A DNA stretch of 57,577 nt. Origin: an uncultured Bacillota bacterium. Lineage in GTDB: Bacteria; Bacillota; Clostridia; Christensenellales; UBA1242. The translations under genes and the position numbers were made by a program. Below the pieces are notes generated by a model, which saw only the letters and a program-made list of their open reading frames with translations, did no database searches and was not told where the DNA came from. The stretch is taken from positions 161,187 to 218,763 of the forward strand of contig CASDUK010000001.1 of the NCBI GenBank assembly GCA_949283975.1, written 5' to 3'. Shown one piece after another: positions 54,076 to 57,577 of the stretch; the stretch's first letter is position 1, and the number at the start of each line of letters is the position of its first letter.

Positions 54076-54843
54076 ATGAAAAGAAATCTAACAGACATGG
54101 CAGACGAAATTCAAGAGGGTTTTACTCTGCAAAAAAATTTTGCTTACGGAATTAGCATTAAACGAAGCAAAAACAAAAAAACCTCTGTTTTATGTGCAGA
54201 GGCACTATCTCTTTTTGGCGCGAAGCTAGAAGGATATTTAACAGAAATTTTAAAGGAAGAACTTAAGAAAAATTTTAAGCTTTCAAAATTTAAAAGAATT
54301 TTAATTGTTGGGCTTGGAAATAAGGACATATTCAACGATTCGCTTGGCCCGCAAACAGTTGAAAAACTTTTGGTTTCGCGCGGGTTAGATTTAAAACCCG
54401 AGGTTAGCGCAATTGCACCAAACGTTTTTTCCAACACCGGAATTGAAACTTTTGACATTGTTAGCAGCGTTGTTAAAATTGTTGAACCAGACTTGGTTAT
54501 TTTAATTGACTCCTTGGCAACGCTTTCAATTGAAAGGCTTTGCACGTGCATTCAAATTTCAAAGGGCGGCCTTGTTGCCGGAAGCGGGGGAAATTTTAAA
54601 AACAAAAAAATTTCAAAAACCAGTTTGAATGTTAAAAATTTAATTTCAATTGGCGTTCCAATGTTAATTTATGCGGAAAACTTATTGAAAGAAACAAAGG
54701 GCAGCGCAAGCACAAATTTAATTCTTTCTCCGGTTAACATAAGGAAAAGTTTAACGCTTCTTTCAAACATTATTTCTTCCGCAATCAACGGCGCAATTTT
54801 TAAAGGCATGAGCAAAGAGGAAATTGACGCACTAACAAAATAA
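54076..54843 (+). CDS. gpr: Germination protease GPR
   Basis: This protease degrades small acid-soluble spore proteins at germination. The 255-aa product has VGLGNKDIFNDSLGP, SNTGIETFDIVSSVV, PDLVILIDSLAT and a Gly-rich QISKGGLVAGSGG. It is shorter than the Bacillus enzyme (about 370 aa), the reduction being mainly in inner and C-terminal parts. The N-terminal propeptide is not obvious. No strong SD; the promoter type is not clear. Confidence 0.85.
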   Translation: MKRNLTDMADEIQEGFTLQKNFAYGISIKRSKNKKTSVLCAEALSLFGAKLEGYLTEILKEELKKNFKLSKFKRILIVGLGNKDIFNDSLGPQTVEKLLVSRGLDLKPEVSAIAPNVFSNTGIETFDIVSSVVKIVEPDLVILIDSLATLSIERLCTCIQISKGGLVAGSGGNFKNKKISKTSLNVKNLISIGVPMLIYAENLLKETKGSASTNLILSPVNIRKSLTLLSNIISSAINGAIFKGMSKEEIDALTK

Positions 54844-54862
54844 CTTTTTCATATATAACTAC

Positions 54863-55603
54863 ATGTCGAAAATTGTTGTTTTAGACAGTGGAATTGGAGG
54901 CTCTAGCATTCTAAAAGCAATTAAAGAGCGAATTCCAAAGGCAAATTATCTATATTTTGCCGATACGCTAAACGCACCATATGGCGAGAAAAGCGAGCAG
55001 GAGCTTTTTAAAATTTTAACAGGAATAATTGATAAGCTAAACAAAAAAGGCGAAATTTTTGCCCTTGTTTTGGCCTGCAACACGGCGTCAAGCCTCTGTG
55101 GGGCGCGACTTAGGCGGAGATATGATTTTCCAATAATTTGCGTTGAGCCGCCAATTAAAGTTGCCGCGCAAATGGGCTTTAAAAAAATTTCTGTTCTTGC
55201 AACGCCAAAAACCCTCAGCACGAATAAAACAATAAAAAAATTTGAGAATAACAATAACTTAAAAATTGAAAAAGTCCCTTTAAAAAATCTTGCAAAAGAA
55301 ATAGATGAAAACGCTTTAAATTTAAATTATTTGTTTATAGAACTTTCTAAATACCTAAAAGGCGTTAAAACAGAATGTGCGGTAATTGGCTGCACACACT
55401 ACAATTTTGTAAAAACCCAGATAGAAACAATTTTAAGATGTAAGGTTATTTCCTGTGAGGAGGCAGTTGCAGTTCAAACAGAAAAAATTTTGGCGCAAAG
55501 TTGTTATTGCTGCGCCAAGCCAAAACTAAAGATTGTTTTAAGCAAACCAAACTCTAAAATTCGTCGTTTCCTGAAAACCTATTTAAATTGCGGCCAAAGT
55601 TAA
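54863..55603 (+). CDS. murI: Glutamate racemase
   Basis: MurI supplies D-glutamate for peptidoglycan. The 246-aa protein has LDSGIGGSSI, the first catalytic Cys in VLACNTASS, and the second in VIGCTHYNFV. YFADTLNAPYGEKS is also typical. The start has no clear SD and lies close after an A/T-rich TATATAAC box, so it too may be leaderless. The 3' end overlaps the convergent Cys-rich gene by 50 bp. Confidence 0.9.
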   Translation: MSKIVVLDSGIGGSSILKAIKERIPKANYLYFADTLNAPYGEKSEQELFKILTGIIDKLNKKGEIFALVLACNTASSLCGARLRRRYDFPIICVEPPIKVAAQMGFKKISVLATPKTLSTNKTIKKFENNNNLKIEKVPLKNLAKEIDENALNLNYLFIELSKYLKGVKTECAVIGCTHYNFVKTQIETILRCKVISCEEAVAVQTEKILAQSCYCCAKPKLKIVLSKPNSKIRRFLKTYLNCGQS

Positions 55604-55844
55604 ATCCGCCCAAAAACCAAATTAAATTTGAACTTATGCAAGGCGAAAAATTTTCTTTTGGCGGCCATGGAAAACTTGGCGGGCAAAATGGCGGAAAGCA
55701 ACTTGGCGGGCAGCATGGAAAGTCAAAACAATTTGGCGGCGGACAAGAAAACCTTGGGCAAGGCGTTATGCTTGTTATTGGCCTTAAATTGCAATAGGGC
55801 TTGTTTATGTAGCCACATTCAAAGCGATTGCAATTGTAAAACAT
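55554..55844 (-). CDS. Cys/Pro-rich small protein, spore-coat-like
   Basis: A 96-aa protein with a near-perfect AAGGAGG site 7 nt before the ATG. The middle (residues about 28-60) is made of Cys and Pro with aromatic residues, for example CPPPNCFDFPCCPPSCFPPF. It has about 13 Cys in total and a Gly/Asn/Phe-rich C-terminus. Such composition suits a disulfide-linked coat or surface protein. It follows the phosphoesterase terminator as a separate unit. An opposite-strand Gly-rich frame of similar position lacks an SD and is rejected. Confidence 0.65.
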   Translation of the reverse strand: MFYNCNRFECGYINKPYCNLRPITSITPCPRFSCPPPNCFDFPCCPPSCFPPFCPPSFPWPPKENFSPCISSNLIWFLGGFNFGRNLNRFSGNDEF

Positions 55845-55872
55845 AAAGTTACCTCCTTCGCTTCATACTATG

Positions 55873-55897
55873 AAAAAAGCCGAACATGTGTTCGGCT
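55873..55897 (-). terminator. Terminator of the 55896-56609 phosphoesterase
   Basis: Minus-strand stem AGCCGAAC/GTTCGGCT with loop ACAT and a T-run. The phosphoesterase stop codon TAG overlaps the base of the stem. Confidence 0.8.
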
Positions 55898-56609
55898 AAT
55901 TTATTTGCACCAGTTTGTTTTCAACAAGGTCGCAGGAAGTTAAATAATATTTCACGCCATCTAGTTCTGTTAAAAATTTAAAGCGGCTTTTGTTTCCGTG
56001 GAGGTGGCCATAAATAACGGCGCTTGCGCCATATTTTTTAAACAGGTCTGTAAATGCGCTTCTTTCAAGTTTTGAATTAAAGGGAGGGTAGTGGATTAAG
56101 CAAATTAGCTTTGCGTCTCGTCCTTCCTCTAAAAGCTTTTTTCTTGCATTGTTTGCGCTTGAAAGAGAGAGTTCAAGGCGGATTATTTCGCGGTTAAAAA
56201 TTTTTTCATCTTCAGCCGTTTTAAAGCTTTTTTCGGGAACTTGCCAGCCTCTTGTTCCGCAGAATATGTAGTTTTCAATCACAACATGGTCGTTTTGAAG
56301 GGCAAAGAAATTCTCTGGAAGAAGCGCTCTAACGCCTGAAATGCTTTTCCACCAATAATCGTGGTTTCCTCTGATTATAATTTTCTTTCCCGGAAGGGCA
56401 GAAATTAGGTCTATGTCTGGCTTTGCATCTTCCAGCTTCATTGCCCAACTGATATCGCCAGCAATTAAAACAACATCATCATTTGAAACTTTTTGCTCCC
56501 AATCTTCAATAATTTTGTCAACATAATTATCCCAAGCAGGGCCAAAGATGTCCATTGGCTTGGGGTTGTTTATGCTAAGGTGCAGGTCGCTGATTGAAAA
56601 AATTTTCAA
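55896..56609 (-). CDS. Metallophosphoesterase, calcineurin-like
   Basis: A 237-aa stand-alone phosphoesterase. Motifs in order are ISDLHLS (D-x-H), AGDISWA, RGNHDYWW, IHYPPF and YGHLHG. The metal site is complete. Its substrate is unknown. The start is TTG at 56609, with AGGAGTTCAC upstream; MKIFSISDLHL is the family-like N-terminus. It lies 8 bp after yqeY on the minus strand. Confidence 0.9.
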   Translation of the reverse strand: MKIFSISDLHLSINNPKPMDIFGPAWDNYVDKIIEDWEQKVSNDDVVLIAGDISWAMKLEDAKPDIDLISALPGKKIIIRGNHDYWWKSISGVRALLPENFFALQNDHVVIENYIFCGTRGWQVPEKSFKTAEDEKIFNREIIRLELSLSSANNARKKLLEEGRDAKLICLIHYPPFNSKLERSAFTDLFKKYGASAVIYGHLHGNKSRFKFLTELDGVKYYLTSCDLVENKLVQIN

Positions 56610-56617
56610 GTGAACTC

Positions 56618-57040
56618 CTAAAATGTTCTTGCAATTTCGCTAACGGTTTTCATGTCGCATTTGCCGGCATAGTTGGCCTTAAAGTGTTTCATAACGCTTG
56701 GAATTGACTTGTCGTCTAAAGAGGAAATAACCCTCCTAATTTCATCTTCGCTCATCATCTTTGGAAGGTAGGCCTCAATTATTTCACGCTGCTTTAAAAT
56801 GTTGTCTCTTTGCTCGGTGTTTCCAACTTTTTCATAGCCCTCGGCTTCCTCGGTTAGCTCCTTAATTGTCTTTTGAATTATCGAAACCATATCAACATCG
56901 GTAAGCTCTTCGCCCTTTTCGCGTTTTTTAATTGTTTCCAACATTGCCTTGTTTGAAACAACGCCGTAAATAGTTCTTGCAATTGCGTTTTTTTCCTTTA
57001 ATGCCTGAATGTTTGCCTTTTTAATTTCATCTAAAATCAT
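56618..57040 (-). CDS. yqeY: GatB/YqeY domain protein
   Basis: The 140-aa YqeY protein resembles the tail domain of GatB. It has MILDEIKKANIQALKEKN, EKGEELTDVDMVSIIQKTIKEL, LKQREIIEAYLPKMMSEDEI and SEIARTF at the end. AAAGGAG lies 8 nt before ATG 57040; a longer frame reading into the flippase gene is rejected. Function is poorly known; possibly tRNA-linked. Confidence 0.92.
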   Translation of the reverse strand: MILDEIKKANIQALKEKNAIARTIYGVVSNKAMLETIKKREKGEELTDVDMVSIIQKTIKELTEEAEGYEKVGNTEQRDNILKQREIIEAYLPKMMSEDEIRRVISSLDDKSIPSVMKHFKANYAGKCDMKTVSEIARTF

Positions 57041-57053
57041 ATTTTTTCTCCTT

Positions 57054-57577
57054 TTATTTCTTTTTTTTGTTTTTCTTTGCAAGCATAAGTTCAAATTCTT
57101 TGTGTTCTTTTTCTTCAAAAGCTCGGCTTTCTGCCTCCAAAGCCCAGCGCTTTTTCGTCCATTCAAGTTTTTTGTTGCCGTGTAAGTAATCATAAGCGGT
57201 TACAAAGAAGCCTTGGAAAATGTAGATGTAATATGTGAAGAATCTCCAAATCAAAAGCGCCCAAATTAAATCTCCGCCGTCAAAAATTGAGGCAAACAAA
57301 ACGGAGAAGGAAAGTTCGCTTGCGCCCGTTCCGCCGGGAAGAGGGAAGAAACTTGCCGTTAAATCAATCATGGCGCAGTATATAAAAATTTCTCCAAAAA
57401 GCTCAAGATGGAAGCCATAGAATGATGCGTGAATTAAGAAAGGAATGCTGTAATGGAGGAAATAGAACAAGAACGAAAAGAAAAGTTGGATGAAAAAAGT
57501 TCCCTTTTCTTTTGCATATTTTTTCATTGTTGATTGATAGTCTGAAACAACTTTTTGAATTTTGTGATATTGCTTGT
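57054..57577 (-). CDS. LPG synthase/flippase transmembrane-family protein (5' end cut)
   Basis: The frame stays open to the window edge, so the N-terminus is missing. At least three hydrophobic segments are seen, with FPLPGGTGASELSFSVLFA, the conserved PGG-GxxE motif of the lysylphosphatidylglycerol-synthase TM (UPF0104/AglD) family. The C-terminal tail is highly charged (AKKNKKKK). It precedes yqeY by 13 bp on the minus strand. Confidence 0.82.
   Translation of the reverse strand, partial: KQYHKIQKVVSDYQSTMKKYAKEKGTFFIQLFFSFLFYFLHYSIPFLIHASFYGFHLELFGEIFIYCAMIDLTASFFPLPGGTGASELSFSVLFASIFDGGDLIWALLIWRFFTYYIYIFQGFFVTAYDYLHGNKKLEWTKKRWALEAESRAFEEKEHKEFELMLAKKNKKKK

Noticed and set aside
55588..55797. 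Plus-strand Gly-rich frame with repeats like GGQNGGKQLGGQHGK
   Set aside because: It has no ribosome binding site and is the mirror of the Cys/Pro-rich minus-strand gene, which has a near-ideal SD. Pro and Gly codons are complementary, so the Gly-rich reading is the expected shadow.
57041..57193. Longer yqeY frame overlapping the flippase-like gene
   Set aside because: The added residues are a frame-shifted reading of the flippase C-terminus; AAAGGAG lies before ATG 57040.

Overview
The window is AT-rich, uses the standard code (TGA is a normal stop), and has mostly strong AGGAGG-type ribosome binding sites. It reads as a chromosomal segment of an endospore-forming Bacillota, most likely class Clostridia. 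Sporulation and germination genes (ylbJ/spoVV, gpr, ytfJ, a dacF-like carboxypeptidase, a Cys/Pro-rich coat-like protein), the hrcA-grpE-dnaK-dnaJ order with a CIRCE operator, Prp with N-terminally extended L27, FloA/NfeD and RNase J support this. A finer placement (for example an uncultured gut lineage near Christensenellales) is a guess.

Layout. 1-4.2 kb: a degenerate ABC ATPase, a PucR-type HTH protein and a membrane protein, then RNase J and a convergent PRC-barrel protein. 4.3-8.9 kb: the HrcA-controlled chaperone operon. 9.0-10.9 kb: two tandem paralogues of unknown function, each with its own promoter, and a small HTH gene, lying between dnaJ and mtaB. 11.0-14.7 kb: mtaB, a HIT hydrolase, and a pair made of an HExxH protein and a possible degenerate ImmA/IrrE-like protein. 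14.8-19.1 kb: rplU-prp-rpmA, an Ogg-type glycosylase, a candidate small RNA, and nfeD-floA.

19.2-31.1 kb is the accessory part. A compact plus-strand cassette encodes a small protein, P22/T7-type portal, scaffold, HK97-fold capsid, small head protein, connector, beta-propeller nozzle-like protein, a long coiled-coil protein and two holin-like membrane proteins. I see no terminase, integrase, repressor, replication gene, endolysin, tape measure or tail fibre. Facing it is a minus-strand operon with a metallophosphoesterase, a second protein that aligns with it but has lost every metal-binding motif, a zinc-ribbon protein and a YlxY-like deacetylase. Strong terminators bracket this block. It could be a domesticated short-tailed particle, a gene-transfer-agent-like element, a satellite that borrows packaging functions, or a prophage remnant.

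31.2-57.6 kb is core chromosome: radC, ruvCAB-queA-tgt-yajC, mscS, dtd and an ABC-F protein, an S1 protein with cmk around an antisense tRNA-Thr(CGU), an SDR and an M1 peptidase, trmD-rbgA-yraN, ylbJ, pta-tsaD, ytfI-ytfJ-dacF-rluB-plsC, rpsT, gpr, murI, and a partial flippase-like gene at the right edge.

Two expression habits recur. Six genes (mtaB, ogg, ruvC, ruvA, trmD, fabG) start exactly 7 nt after a clear -10 box with no usable ribosome binding site (radC at 9 nt), so they look leaderless, and most are DNA repair or tRNA modification genes. Seven genes have their stop codon inside the terminator hairpin, and three hairpins with T-runs sit on the start region of the next gene. No gene-free stretch exceeds 300 bases.
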